Source: Syngnathus acus (Eukaryota; Chordata; Actinopteri; Syngnathiformes; Syngnathidae). From it: a stretch of DNA of 64,000 nucleotides. Below, piece by piece: positions 1-13,200 of this stretch. Under the pieces are notes generated by a model. That model was not told the DNA's origin, did not search any database, and saw only the letters and a list, made by a program, of their open reading frames with translations. The position numbers and the translations under genes were made by a program. Within the stretch, counting starts at the first letter, position 1; each line of letters starts with the position of its first letter. The DNA is taken from positions 3,933,001 to 3,997,000 of the forward strand of contig NC_051094.1 of the NCBI RefSeq assembly GCF_901709675.1, read 5' to 3'.

Positions 1-3000
1 CCTGCGCCTACGTCAACCAAGGGGGAAGGGGTGAGCCCGGCCAGTGGCGGACTGGCTCCTGTCTTTCCTCGTTGGCCTACATGTGCAAACGGCCGCTGAG
101 TAAGCCTGCACGTTTGTAATCAGGTTGACTTTGAAAAGAGAAAAGCTCAAACAGGTCCTTTTTTATGCAGACTGCCCGAAGTGTTCGCCCAAAAGTGGTC
201 CTGCTGTAGTGACGAGTGAGTTGCAGCACACTTATTTGCACTTGAACATCTTGTCATGGTCATGTTTTTCTTTGTGGCCCCAGCCTCCGACTGCCACGAC
301 AACACCTTCCACTATGGCGATTATTGTTATCGTTACGAGACGACGCTTAAAACCTTTGACGTTGCTGAGAAGTTCTGTCTTTCCCGGGGAGGCCACCTGG
401 CTAGCGTCCACTCCAAGAAAGAGGCCCAATTTGTGCATGGTGAGCACCAAGAGCAACCGCCGCAGTCGTCATTCGACTGAAGCTCTTTTTGCCCTGAAGC
501 TCGTGTTCTCCTTCCTTTCCTCAAGATCACTCGCGGACCTCACAATCTGCTTTCGTGGGACTCAAGAAGACGACGGCCGACGACTACGAGTGGAGTGACG
601 GAACAAGTTTTGTAAGTGAATTGCCTTTTAAAAAGTCATTTTTCAAAAGATGAGCTGGGAAAGTCCAAATTTGAGCAGGGTAAAAAAAGTGGAGAAATGC
701 CGCTCGAGGCTTCAACGATTGGATTGTTTTGGAGGGGAAATGGGTAAAACTTGGGCGCGAGTGAGCGATTGCCGAGGAAGGGCGTTCAGAAGCCGAGCAG
801 ACAGAGTCCAACACGCTCATGTCGTCCACAGAACTACAACGAATGGCAAGATGATACCAAGGGCGACTGCGCGTTCCCAAATTCTGTTGGGGAGTTGAGT
901 GCCAGCCCCTGCACAACGCAGCGGCCATTTGTCTGCAAAACAGGTGCAAACGCCCCTCCCGAGCGCTGCTCCTGCACACATCAAGCATTTGCTCATATTT
1001 GCAAATCCCCCCCCGGCAGCCAAGCACGGAGGACCTCAACAGCTTCCACCATCAATCGGCCAACTACGTAGGTGTCGTCGCGCACTGCAGCCGTCTTACC
1101 CCATCGGCACGCCGTCTTATGCTGTCTTGTGTCTGGATTGCAGGCTGGACTGACAAATGCGGCTGGTGGCTGGACGACCCCTCGGACGACTTCTGCTACC
1201 TGATGATCCGCCAGCCCACCAAGACCTGGCAGGAGGCGCAAGCCGACTGCAAAGGCCGCCAAGGGAACCTGCTCAGCGTCGCCGACTTGCACGAGCAGGG
1301 CTTCGTACACGGTAGGAGGCCATGAATTCAAATATATTGGCCATAAACAAGTGGATCCATTTTTATTTTCCAACATGAAACAAACAAGAAATAGAAGCTA
1401 AAGTAAATTGAAAAAGGCGTCATGTCTTCGTACGCGGTCTTCATACGGCCATGAATTTGCTAAGTCTTTGAGAAAAACCTTTTTTTCCTGCTACGCCTTC
1501 CTTTCCAACTCAAACCTGATAAACCCGAGCGAGATATGGCCAGCGTTGCTCGGTTGTTGTTGTTTTTTGTTGTTGTTTCACTCTCTGTTGCAGTATTGTT
1601 AGCGCTTTGTCACGGCTGTGCCGCACCCATCAGGTTGTAGTGCAGAGTCAAGTGTGAGTCGTTTTGGAATAATCTTGCATGTTCTCTTTGGGATCCAAAG
1701 GTATCGCCAAGATTCTGATGGGTGATGCCTCCCTGTGGTTGGGCGCCGACGCCTCCATCAAGCGTGACGGCGACAAGTGGACTGACGGATCCCCCTTCTC
1801 TTACCTCCGCTGGAGTGCAGGTCGGGCTGAGGCGGTTGTCAGCTGCACTTTGGAGGAACGGATGAGCGCTCAGATCTTGTCTCCCTCCCTCCAGGTGTCG
1901 CTGAAGGGGGGAAATGTCTTTCCTTGCTCACTGGCAGCGGCGACTGGAAGCGCGACAAGTGCGACGAGAAGAGAGGCTACGTCTGCAAGAAAAGAGGTAA
2001 GTGAGATGTGACGCCCCGCGGGTGACCCGTCATCACGTGTCGACATCCACGTTCTGGTTCCCGCTTCTAGGAAAGACACATCAGCTGCCACTACATGACG
2101 GTAAGTTGCCTTCAACGTCTCTGTGAAAAAAGACGGAGAGAAGTCAAGAGTTGTGCTCTCACAGGCTACAAGGAGGAACTTGTCTGCCAAGACGATTGGA
2201 AATTCCTTGAATGTCCCGAAGAAAAAGTCATCCGCATACGGTCGGCTTTCTATGGACGGAAGGATAGCGACGTCTGTCCCAGTGGCGGCGGATCACGCGG
2301 TAAGAATCCTCCAGTGGCATTGTTGTTTTTGGCTCGCTGTCCTGGAGCCGTTTCTGTCGCCATGTTTTCAGTGTTGGAGGTAGTAGTAACTCGTTCGTAA
2401 CATATAATTCAATATCAATATGCATGGGCATTGATGCGTGAGCGATGGCACTAGAAAATGCCTTCCATATTTTGTTTCAAATTTTCATTGAATAAAAATA
2501 GAAAATGATGAAAAAGAGCTAAGCTGGGCGCTTTTTTTGGTTTCCTTTTTTTTCTTTAAAATACCCTGCGTCCTGTAACAAGTTGAAGTCAGTGTGTAAG
2601 TGTGCGAATAAAATGCGCGCGAAATGGTGGCGTGTTGTCACTTGCAGATGACTGCAGGGTGGAAGGGGCTCTCTCTCACTTCAGAGGATTGTGTGACAAC
2701 TATCAGATTTGCTCCATTTACCCTTGGGATACGGACTCCTGCCCTGGTATCTCCAAATACCTCCACGTCGTCTACAGCTGTGAGAAGAAAGGTGGGCTTC
2801 ACACCCTTACAGTTGCCGATGATGTGCCAAGGAAAGAATCCAACGGATCCCCAGAAAGAGCGCCAGCTCGGCACGGGTGGGTATGAGTGCCCACTGATCA
2901 TTCCTTCCACTTTCTTTCCTCAGTGTGTCTTGACGGTCTGGGCATCGCTGACGGGAGAATCCCAGACTCTTCCTTTACAGCCTCTTCCTCTGAGATCAAT

Positions 3001-4724
3001 GCCGAACCTCACAAAGCGCGTCTGGGGGGCAGCGGTTGCTGGAAACCGTCCAAAATCCGTACGTTAAAAAAAACCCAAAAACCCCACAGCTCTCCGTCGT
3101 AGTTGCCGGTAGTTTGGTATCCTGAGCAATGGAATGCCTTCCGCCCTCAGTCGGCAGCTGGATCCAGGTGAACCTCGGTCAGAACTTCAAGGTGACAGGC
3201 ATTGAGACCCAGAAGTGTACATACCAAGGGCAACGTTCCAGAGTATTTGCGATGCAGTTCAGTATTGACGGAGTGACTTGGTATCGCCACCCAAAGCAGG
3301 TGAGCGGTCGTCGACTCGTTTCGTCATCCTGGCTGTTGTCGTTCATTGCAAACGCGCGTGTTTTGTTTCCAGCCTTCTGTGGGGACGTATATTCTAAACA
3401 GGCCCGTGTTCGCCCAGTTCGTCCGCCTCCTGCCAAAGTTTAAGGGCCTACGCTTTGACGTCTTGGGGTGCACGTCTGACGACACCCCTCGCAGTGAGTA
3501 CGACGTTTGGAGTGCAGTGAGAAACTAGCAAGAAACGGGCTTTGATTTTCCCTTCTGACCCACAGACATCTTATGCAACAGCACAGCCGCCGACCTCGGC
3601 CTCGACGGTTCAATGACGTGAGTCGGACTTGATAAGACGTTTCTTGCCGAAAAGCCTCCTCCTTACTAAACAAACTACTTCCGCAGGGTCCGGTGTCCAC
3701 TGGGCTGCGCCGAAGCCGGCTATAAGGTCTACGGAACACGGATCTACGAACAGGTATGTTAATTACCGCACGACCTGCAAGCGGAGTTCTTCTATGTCTG
3801 AGACGTTCTGTGAGTGCAGGACTCCAACATCTGCGCGGCTGCTATTCACTCGGGCATCATTGAGATTGGAGGAGATGTGACTTTGCTGAAGAGACTGCCA
3901 CAGAAAGCCTACAACGGCTCCACCTGTAGCGGAATCGTCTCGAAAGTGTGCGTGCTCCGCTTTCACTGGCGAGTCCACTTAAAGATGCCCGGCTCATTCT
4001 CACTTTACTGTCTGCAGATATGTTAACGAATTGGCTCCGTTTCCGTCTTACACTTTTGCTGACACGGGTGAGTAGAATGTCCAGAATAGAAAGCATTTCT
4101 TCACGTGACGCCATCTTGCACGCAGAGCCGAGATGCTTGGGACCTGACTGGGAGGAGTTTGCAGACTTCTGCTACAAACGTTTTGATGATACAAAGAAGT
4201 GGTACGACGCTCAACACTTCTGCAGGAGTCTCGATGCCGAGCTGGTGTCTATCCTCTCCGAGGCTGAGCGGGATTGGCTGCACGACCTCGTGAAGCTTGG
4301 TGCGTGCGCGCTAAGCGTCGCTCACATCGGCTCGATATCTGCCATATCTGGAAAGCGAATGAGAGCTCTGTTGCCGTTTGTCCTCTGCAGCCCCTGGAAA
4401 CACGACGTGGACCGGACTGAACGACCTGGTCAATCGCGGCAGATTCGTGTGGTCGGACCGCCAGAAGGTGACCTTCACAAACTGGGCTCCGGGAAAACCT
4501 GCCGGCCTGATGGAGAATTGCGTGGCCACCTTGAGCCAGGTAGGTGCAGAAAAGATTGACCCGCTCGCCGAAGACAAGTTTAGATTTAAAATCAATCTCA
4601 TTTTGACTTTCAGTCTGGCAAATGGAAGAAGATGTCCTGCATGGAATTAAACGGCTACGTGTGCAAGATGCGCACAGCGCGTTACACGCGGGATATAAAA
4701 GGCGCCAATGGAAGTTGCGAGTAA
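1..4724 (+). CDS. Lectin gene A (5' part outside window): CTLD-CTLD-CTLD-SUEL-F5/8C-LCCL-CTLD
   Basis: This is the 3' part of a multi-domain secreted lectin; about 790 residues are visible. Exons read by splice sites and continuous frame: 1-99 (partial), 171-215, 284-439, 526-611, 832-943, 1020-1067, 1144-1311, 1701-1820, 1895-1996, 2071-2100, 2165-2299, 2648-2791, 2924-3058, 3151-3299, 3373-3493, 3566-3617, 3687-3753, 3820-3947, 4018-4067, 4126-4299, 4391-4539, 4614-4724 (TAA). They encode the end of CTLD4, CTLD5, CTLD6, a SUEL domain (AFYGRKDSDVC and a DTDSC motif), a discoidin domain, an LCCL domain (CPLGC, ICAAAIHSG) and the last CTLD. Exon lengths equal those of gene B and the protein differs by few residues. 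No lesion was seen. CTLDs lack EPN/QPD. The domain calls are from motifs; function is inferred. Confidence 0.85.
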
Positions 4725-4744
4725 TCATATGAATGCAATTGACC

Positions 4745-5430
4745 TTGCATGATCATTCTGCTTGGTTTACCATGCATTTTGATTGACTGATTGATTTACC
4801 ATGCATTCTTATGATTGATTTACCATGCATTAGTCGTCTTGTTAGAGTTACCATGTGTTATTATTCTAAGTTACCATGCATTCTTCTTCTTCTTGACTTA
4901 ACATGTGATATTATGATTTACCATGTGTTATTATTCTGTTTAAGTTACCATGCATTCTTCTTCTTCTTGACTTAAGATGTGATATTATGATTTACCATGC
5001 ATTATTATTATTTTGTTCAATTTACCATGCATTATTATGATTGATGAACCATGCATTAGTCTTTTTGTTAGATTTACCATGTGTTATTATTCTGTTTAAG
5101 TTACCATGCATTCGTCTTCTTCTTTTTGACTTAACATGTGATATTATGATTTACCATGCATTATTATTATTTTGTTCAATTTACCATGCATTATGATTGA
5201 TTAACCATGCATTAGTCGTCTTGTTAGATTTACCACGTGTTATTGTTCTGTTTAAGTTACCATGCATTCTTCTTCTTGACTTAACGTGATATTATTATTT
5301 TGTTCAATTTACCATGTTATTATTCTCTTAGATTTACCATGCATTTTCCTAATTGATTTCTTATATTTCATTTACTTATTGTTAAATTCACCATGCGTTA
5401 TTATTCCATCTGTTGTTTTACCATGTTTAA
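4745..5430. repeat. TTTACCATGCAT-type degenerate minisatellite (copy 1)
   Basis: Begins about 20 bp after the gene A stop. The core TTTACCATGCATTATTATGA recurs, alternating with TTTACCATGTGTTATTATTC and a TTCTTCTTGACTTAA spacer, so it is a higher-order array rather than a simple repeat. The nearest AATAAA lies at its far end, so it probably forms most of the 3' UTR (inference). Confidence 0.85.
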
Positions 5431-5446
5431 TTGACCCCAAAAAAAC

Positions 5447-5452
5447 AATAAA
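5447..5452 (+). terminator. Candidate poly(A) signal of gene A
   Basis: AATAAA about 720 bp after the gene A stop, at the end of the minisatellite, followed by a second AT-rich AATAAAG. The same arrangement follows genes B and C. Not proven by transcript data. Confidence 0.45.
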
Positions 5453-5664
5453 ATAATAAAGACAATTGGTGTCACCTGTTAACTCATTGAATAGTTTACT
5501 GATTTGGACAGGGCAATTTTATAATCTGGTCAATTAGATCATACTTTATTACTCCTGATGTACGAGTATTAGTCAGACCTCCTCATGATGCCATTTTGGT
5601 GCATTTTTGCATTGCTCTTTGTAACAATTTGGAAAAAAAGACGTACTCTCTTGCTATCCACGTC

Positions 5665-5925
5665 ATGAAATCCATCCATTGTCCTGAAGTGCTTATCCTC
5701 ACGAGGGTCGCGGCTAGCCTATTCCAGCTGGGGGCACATCCTGAACTGAGAGCCAGGCAGTGGCAGGACCCACATCATTCCCATCACCCCCTTCCAAAAA
5801 AAAAGAAAACAAGTAGGAGCGGTCAATCGGCCTACCATGAATGTTTTTGAAACGTGGGAGGAAACCTACGCATGCAAACATGCAAACCCCACACGAGATG
5901 GCACTAAAGCCTGCGCCTAACGTAC
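5665..5925. mobile_element. Degenerate teleost retroelement-derived tail (copy 1)
   Basis: Contains CATCCATCCATT, a GGGTCGCGGCTAGCCTATTCCAGCTG segment (quoted in parts: GGGTCGCGGC, CCTATTCCAGCTG) and GTGGGAGGAAACC, which match the better preserved element at 33152-33521. Copies occur at the same place in the other duplication units (about 21360-21620 and 41038-41290). Family name not determined. Confidence 0.6.
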
Positions 5926-6988
5926 TGCACAAATCAAGCATTAGATATCAAAATTCTACCACACTAGTGTCATGTAAAAAACAAAAAGTCACAAGATGAC
6001 AACCATGGAAACAAATTGATGGCATCGTGACCCCTGACTGTTTCATGCAAAGATGTGCACTGCACTTTTTAAGCACTGAACCGAACTGACCCAAATTGCA
6101 AATAGGCTACATAAAATACATCTTCTTTTTTTTTCCCTGCTCACTGTGGTACCTCTTTTTTTTTTTTTTTTTTTTTATGCTTTTGAAAGCTTTTGATTGT
6201 ACAGACCATTAGTGGTGGTAATGCTAGGATTGGACAAACCTTCACACATCATAATACAAGGGAAGCAAACTAACTCAAAACATACATTTAGCATACGCTA
6301 GCAGAAATAACAAATGGTCACATCATAAAGATCTATTTGCAGGCAAACAATACTATAAATATCATAAGCACACAGTATAGTATAAAAGAACGTTCTTTTT
6401 GACAGCCTCTGTGGTTGCCAATAAACAGTCCTTGAGTGTCAGATGACGACGGATCCTTAATGCAGTGGACTTGAGCCACTGACAGATGGCGACATTTTGC
6501 TTCTTTAAACATACTTACACATTTCCGACGCTCACCTGCTCTCGACTTTTTAACTTGCAACAAAACGGGAACACTTCTAAGAAATACAAAGAACACATCG
6601 ATCTCTGCCCTTCTTGGTGCTTATTTTGGGCTGGATCTAGTTTCAAGGTAGAAGATTTCAAGCAACATATTTAGCTAAATTCCAGGAGCAATGCGGTGAC
6701 GTCATCGCTAGAAATTAAATGTCTCATAGCTACAAAACCGTAGCAGCTCAAACGAACGTTTTTACGGCACAAACCAGCACAAACGAACGGTACCATTTTG
6801 GGTCCATTTGCCAGTCAATGGGGGGAGGGTCGAAATTAAATTCAAGTAATAGCAAGCGCCGTGGCCGTTTGTGTGTCTGCGCCCTCTTGTTGAAAGGCTT
6901 ATCGGTCCATCCGTGAATTTTGGTTCTCTGCTGCTGTTGTTGTTGTTGTTGAATAACGATCGTCCCCAAAAATGACACTGGGTCCCCA

Positions 6989-7648
6989 TTGTGACCTGCA
7001 GTGAAAATGAAAGAAAATGTCACGTTTGTTTTCAAAATTTGCATTATTTATTCAACTGTTATTTCTTTTTTTATGGACATTTATTGAGCGCGCAGCCATG
7101 CCACTCGAGACTTTCCAAGACATTTCATGAGGGGAATTTTGTCCTGAAGTGGATACTTTTTAGTTGTTATTATCATCAATTTGACCAAAAGCGAACAACT
7201 AAGTGTCTGGGCTCTTGTTAAACAAACGTATCGTTGTGGAAGAAGCCTTGAACGTTCTGACGACTCCCCCGCAGCAAAGCCAAAGGAGTGTGATGAGTCC
7301 AAAGTCATTTTTCAATTTGTTCGCCATTACTGTGTGGTGCTGTCACGTGTCTGCCGGTCGGAAGGAACGACTCGGCCCCGCCCTCTGGTTTCAGGCAACC
7401 TTGGACTCGCAACATAAGTAACAAGCAGCGGTGCCGTTTGTTTGTCTGCTCCCTCTTGTTGAAAGCCGAGCGCCCTTTCTAGACCGGTTTAGTCGACCTC
7501 ATGATCATAATGAAAATAGTCAGGTCGATCAGTGGATTTTTGTTTTCTCCTTTTGGTGCTTAATACTGATCAATTGCTTCCCATTGTGACCTGCAGTAAA
7601 AATGAAAGAAAATGTCACGTTGGTTTTCAAACTTTGCATTCTTTATTA
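6989..7648. repeat. 65-bp direct repeats flanking the segment lost from copy 2
   Basis: A segment starting GTGACCTGCAGTGAAAATGA occurs at about 6989-7054 and, diverged, at about 7585-7648. Copy 2 has one hybrid copy (near 22677) and lacks what lies between. Copy 3 retains the left repeat and the following sequence up to its hAT insertion. Confidence 0.75.
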
Positions 7649-8542
7649 AGTACATTGTCAATAGAATTGCCACTCGGTTCCATTTCACTCAATTGCAGGT
7701 TTCTCTGCATGGGTGCATGGCAAATAAGTCACCCCCTTCTCCTCAAATCGAGTCACTTTGCTACAAAGTAGGATGAGCTGGCCAGTCTACACCGAGTGTT
7801 TACAAGCAATGCCGAAAGGAAAAGGCACGTTCACAGAGGAGTTGAATCAAAGATTCAATAAAAAATATGATACTTTTAATGATCCTATTTATATTATAGA
7901 TATTATGAACAAAAAGTATTCTACATATGTTTTGTGCTTTTGCATTCGAGTCCTGCGAGGCTCAATTGGAGACGCTTTCCCCTCATTTCTCCCAGATTCA
8001 TTTGCTCCTCGTTCATTTTCATTCAAAAGCACGTCCGCTAAATGTATTTTCTCATGTTCTCTGAAAATCAACACGAATTCTGAGAGGCGTGAATGGAAAA
8101 GCTTCTGTAGTCTTGTGTATACTTGAACATAAATTGAGTGACACCTCATTGAATTCCAACTTTCATACTTGGATTTAATTCTTTATATTTACTGTTAAAG
8201 TAAAGAGTTGGCTGATTTTCGCTGTTGTTCACGTCCAGAACATTTACAAAGTCACACAATCTAAAGGAATCAAAGAAGGCTGTTTTTTTTTTGTTTTTTT
8301 GGTCATACACACACGCGCGCGCGCGCCACTCCCCACGTCGCTTGAGAGTGCTTTGAGATGACTACCTTCGAATGTGACGTGTTTGATGTGTGGGCGTGGC
8401 CTGCCTCTCGCTCGGTGCAGGGTGGACCAAACGTTCATTTTTCCTCTGTACTTGAATCCACTCGCAGTGAGGCGACTTATCATTTCTGTTCTCCCGACTA
8501 GAATCGTTACGACCCTCAGTGAGAGGGGGATTTTCCTCCAAC

Positions 8543-10165
8543 ATGTGGGAAGAACTAAAGCGTGCTCTTCTCCTGATTGGCATATATTGGGCATGTGCTT
8601 CAGGTAAGCAATTTGTATCTTTAGTCCATTGAAACAACAGTAAAGAGCTGGAATGTACTGTACTGTGAGTTAGCACGACTGCATCTGCTTCTATTCTAAC
8701 ATTACGGTGCCTGAGATTAAAAAAAAAAAAAAAATCATTGCAATGTCACAAATATGGACGACAAAAACTTAGATGAACTTTGAAGAATCCTCATTATTCG
8801 GACACTTTGATGTAGTTGCTGTGTACGTCAATTCTCCCGGACCGGACCTTTCTAGTTATCGAGGCTTGCCTTTATCAGCATTTTCATCATTCATGTGGGA
8901 AGCTGTTGTGTCCGAACATCCGAGCAACTTGACTTTGAAATGACGAGCTAAAACCGTTGAGTCAAGTGTCTTTGCGTTGTCTTACGGCGGCAAACGAGCC
9001 CCGCTTGTGAATTTTAAGTGCGCACTGGCTGTCAGGATGACGTGTTGAAGTTGAGCATATAACTTCAAAATATTCCATCTAAAATTGCTCTTTTATTTTG
9101 AAAACCGAATGTGTTTATATGTGCTGTCGCGTTACTGGGCTTTTCCTTTCATCTCTTTTTTTCCGGGTTTACTTGTGTTTTTCCTTTGCTCTGTTTTGTT
9201 TTTGTTTTTTTTATTCCTAAAACATGGGCACGCTTGGAATTCAGGAGCGGCTGATTGGACTTTGTGACACTTAGATGAGTTGCACCGTTAGGGTTAAAGA
9301 CAGAGAATGTCAACAAGACACAAGAATAATAATAAATGATATATAATAATAGTGATAATACTAGTTTAATAATAATAAAAGTAATACATATAATAATAAT
9401 AAATAAGAATAATCATTTCTTACAGCCCTTTATACAATATATTATGCACATGTGTATATAGACAAGATAATAACACTTAGATGAGTTGCACCGTTAGGGT
9501 TAAAGACAGAGAATGTCAACAAGACACAAGAATAATAATAAATGATATATAATAATAGTGATAATACTAGTTTAATAATAATAAAAGTAATACATATAAT
9601 AATAATAAATAAGAATAATCATTTCTTACAGCCCTTTATACAATATATTATGCACATGTGTATATAGACAAGATAATTCTTGGCGCCCCTATTGTAAGAA
9701 TATTTTCATGATTTATATGAGCTAATTATAATGAATACTAATCAATCATTATTAGTCATTATTATTAAGTTTCTTACAATCCTTGATAGAGTATTAGCAA
9801 TAATTTCTTACAGCCCCTTTATACAATAGATATTTCTTAGCACCTCTGTTATAAAAAAAATCATGGTTATTATGATCTAAATCTAGATCATAATCATTGT
9901 TATATTAATAATTATATTGTAATTATATTATCAATAATACACCTTCGTGTCTGGTCTGTTATCATCACACAAAAAAGTTGCAACACAGTTGTGCAGTTCA
10001 TAATATCGCTGTGCATCATCAAAATGTGTCGGCATATGTTTTCAAAGATTGCAAAATTGAGTAGGACTTTTAGGAGACTTCAATGCGTGTTCATTTCTCC
10101 TAGTGAATCGCAGAGCGCATCTGAATAATTGCATTTGCCCCCCATTTGAGTCCATGCTTATTAGG

Positions 10166-10242
<77 letters not shown>

Positions 10243-13200
10243 GCCCGCAGTTTAAAAGCCCTTCTTCTCCATGAAACACTCAAGTCAGGCCTGGCTTGCT
10301 TGGCTTTGTACTTTGATATAAGGAAGGACGGGCGGGCGGGCTTCTTGAGCTATGAAGGGGGAGCGGTCCAACTGTTGCAACGTGTTCCATTCGCTTGAGT
10401 TGCGTTGTGCTTTAGCACCCTCCAGTGGTGAAATGTGCGATGACCTGATTTGAGCTTAGCTCATTGGTCATCGATACGCCACACGTGCGTAACTGGTGGG
10501 TGGGGTAATAGCTGAGGGTGAAGATGATGATGATGATGGCATCTTTTAAGTGGAACAACTTGCACCATTGGTGGCTGCCGACATACTTTTTGCCCCACTG
10601 TACATCTGAAGCTTAGTAGCATCACTTTGGGGCCATTGTGTGCAATCCTTGGCAGGCGTAAGTGATGCTTTTATGCAAACAATCAGCAGCTCCACGTTGC
10701 TGCATGGCGCTGGCTGAACCCAAAAATGGAGGACAGGCATGTTTTTGGAAGGGGCCAAAGCGACAATGGGCGTTGGCCCCCCCCATCCTCCACCCCACCC
10801 CTGACAGAATCCTCGTGCATTTGGTTGAGATGCCCCCAATGAAGAGCACAGAATAAAAACATGCAAGTGTTCCATCAGTGTGCTCTGATCTGTCCGCCTG
10901 ATCCCCAAATTGTGCCTTCAGCCAACAAGTGTCTTTCCGGGTGGCTCGAGCACGACTCCAGCTGCTACAAGAAGGAGGTGAAGCCCAACGGTTGGCTGGG
11001 GGCCCGGCACCACTGCGTCTGGCAGGGCGGCGACCTGCTCTCCATCACCACCTCGGCCGAGGAGGACTTTGTGAAGGGCACCATGGGCGAGGACACCCGC
11101 TTCTGGCTGGGACTCTCCAACCAGGTGAGATGGAAGCAGTCGTGGACTCTGCAGCGACAACTGGAACCGTTTTCTTTTTTCCCCCCCAGAAATGCGACGA
11201 CGTCTGGTGTGGCTTTGTAGCCGGAAGCCAGGAGCTGATCTGGTCTGATGGCGAAACAACGACACACACCAACTGGGCCTTAGACCAATTTAAAAGGTAA
11301 GAAGTCACATCTTCGCATGCTGTTGTCAGGCGGACACGCGTAAAGGTTCTGGAACCAATTTTGAGAACGAGCACTCAGGGAAAAATAGGAAAATGTTCCT
11401 TTTTATAATCTACCGACAGCGCCGACGTCGCGTCCTGCGCCTACGTCAACCAAGGAGCTTATCGTTTGCCTGGGAGGTGGAGGTCTGGCTCCTGCGCTTC
11501 CTCGTTGGCCTACATGTGCAAACGGCCGCAGAGTAAGTCTGCACGTCCGTGGTCACGTTGCTGATGAAAGGTGAGATGCGCAAACGGGTCTTTTTTTGCA
11601 GGCTGCCCGGAGGGACGGACGTGTACCTCCAATAGTGTTACTGCTGTAATGAAGAGTGAGTTGCAGCACGCTTATTTGCGCTTTAACCATCTCGTCATGG
11701 TTTCCTCCTCAATGTTTTTCCTTGTGGCCTCAGCTTCCGACTGCGAAGATGGCAACTTCCTTTATGGCGATGATTGCTATCTTTTTCACCCGACGCATAG
11801 AAATTGGGAGGATGGCGAGAAGTTTTGTCTCGCCCGGCGAGGCCACCTGGCTAGCATACACTCTAGGCAAGATGCCCAATTCATTATTGGTGAGCACCAA
11901 GAAGAACCGCCACAGTCGTCATTTGGCTGAAGCTCTTCTTGCCCTTAAGCTCTTGTTCTCCTTCCTTTCATCAAGATCACTCATATCACTATAAGACTTG
12001 GGTGGGAGAAAAGAGGAAGGGCAGCAACTACGAGTGGACTGACGGAACAGCTTCTGTAAGTGGATTGCTGAAGGCCTTTAGAAAAGTCTTGTCGCAGGCA
12101 TCCGTCTTGTCTAGAAGCATCGGGCAGCCGCTTACAAAGTATTGGCGCTCTGATTTTAGAGAGGAGGCGGTTAAGATGATATATCCTGGACGGTGGCTCG
12201 GGTTTGTCTTTAGGTCTTCAGGGTTAGTTGCTTTGTGCACGTTTTCCCCAGACATTATGGGTTGCCAGGGCGGGCACAATGTTTTATGGCAATGTTCATA
12301 CTACTTTGACTGACAGGGTTAGTTGCTTTGTGCATGTTTTTCCCAGACATTTATTTGGGTTGCCAGGGCGGGCACAATGTTTTATTGCAATGTTCATACT
12401 ACTATGACTGACAAAGTGAACAACCAAAGTGAAACTTTAATGAGAGAAGGTACGAAAACGCTGCAAGTGAGGAAATGCGGCGGGAACATGACCACATCGA
12501 ATGCAACACGCTAAAGTTCTGTCCAAAATCTCATCCGCAGGACTATGGAAACTTTGTCTACTGGTCCAGTAGGTACTGTTGTTATTTGAATGCCGACGAA
12601 AGGCTGTACAGAGACGTTCGTTGCGCCTACCCATTCCCACCGGTCTGCAAAACAGGTGCAAACGTCCCTCCCGAGCGCCCCTTTTGGATGCGTGAAGCAT
12701 TTGCTCATATTCGCTCCCCTTTTTCTGCAGCCAAGCGCGGAGGGCCTCCACAGCTGCCACCATTAGTCGGCCAGCCGAGTAGGTGTCCCGCGCTGCCGCC
12801 GTCTTGCGCCGTCTTGCGCTGTCTTGCGCTGTCTTACGCTGTCTTACGCCGTCTGGGTCGCAGACTGGACTAAGAAATGCGGCTGGTGGCTGGACTACCC
12901 CGAGAGCGACTTCTGCTACCTGATGATCCGCCAGCCCACCATGACCTGGCAGGAGGCGCAAGACGACTGCCAACGCCTCCAAGGGAACCTGCTCAGCATC
13001 ACCGACGACCATGAGCAGACCTTTGTACATGGTAGGCGGCCATGAATTGAAATATTGGCCATGAACAAGTTGTTGTTGTTATATGTTCATTTCGAACTGA
13101 TTTAAAACATGAAAATAGGAAAATAAAACACCACTTTAAAGTGCCATATCAAAGTCACTGAAACAAACAACCCAAAACCCCCAACAACAAAGAATGCTCG

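Larger units (their letters stand above)
4725..8542. other. Spacer between lectin genes A and B
   Basis: No coding exon supported. It holds a TTTACCATGCAT minisatellite probably lying in the 3' UTR, an AATAAA at 5447-5452 that could serve gene A, a retroelement-like tail at 5665-5925, poly-T runs near 6125 and 6155, a (TTG)n run near 6930 that varies between copies, and two 65-bp direct repeats. Short open frames here, including glutamine- and asparagine-rich antisense ones over the (TTG)n run, are chance products. Confidence 0.7.
8604..10921 (+). other. Intron 1 of gene B
   Basis: 2.3-kb intron between the signal-peptide exon and CTLD1. It holds a 206-bp tandem duplication, AT-rich trinucleotide runs, a TGAT microsatellite and a run of GATGATGATG. 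No exon was supported. The intron of gene C (23705-25997) is its near copy. Confidence 0.7.

Noticed and set aside
6748-7044. Minus-strand frames with glutamine or asparagine runs
   Set aside because: They come from translating the (TTG)n microsatellite; run length differs between copies and there is no splice or motif support.
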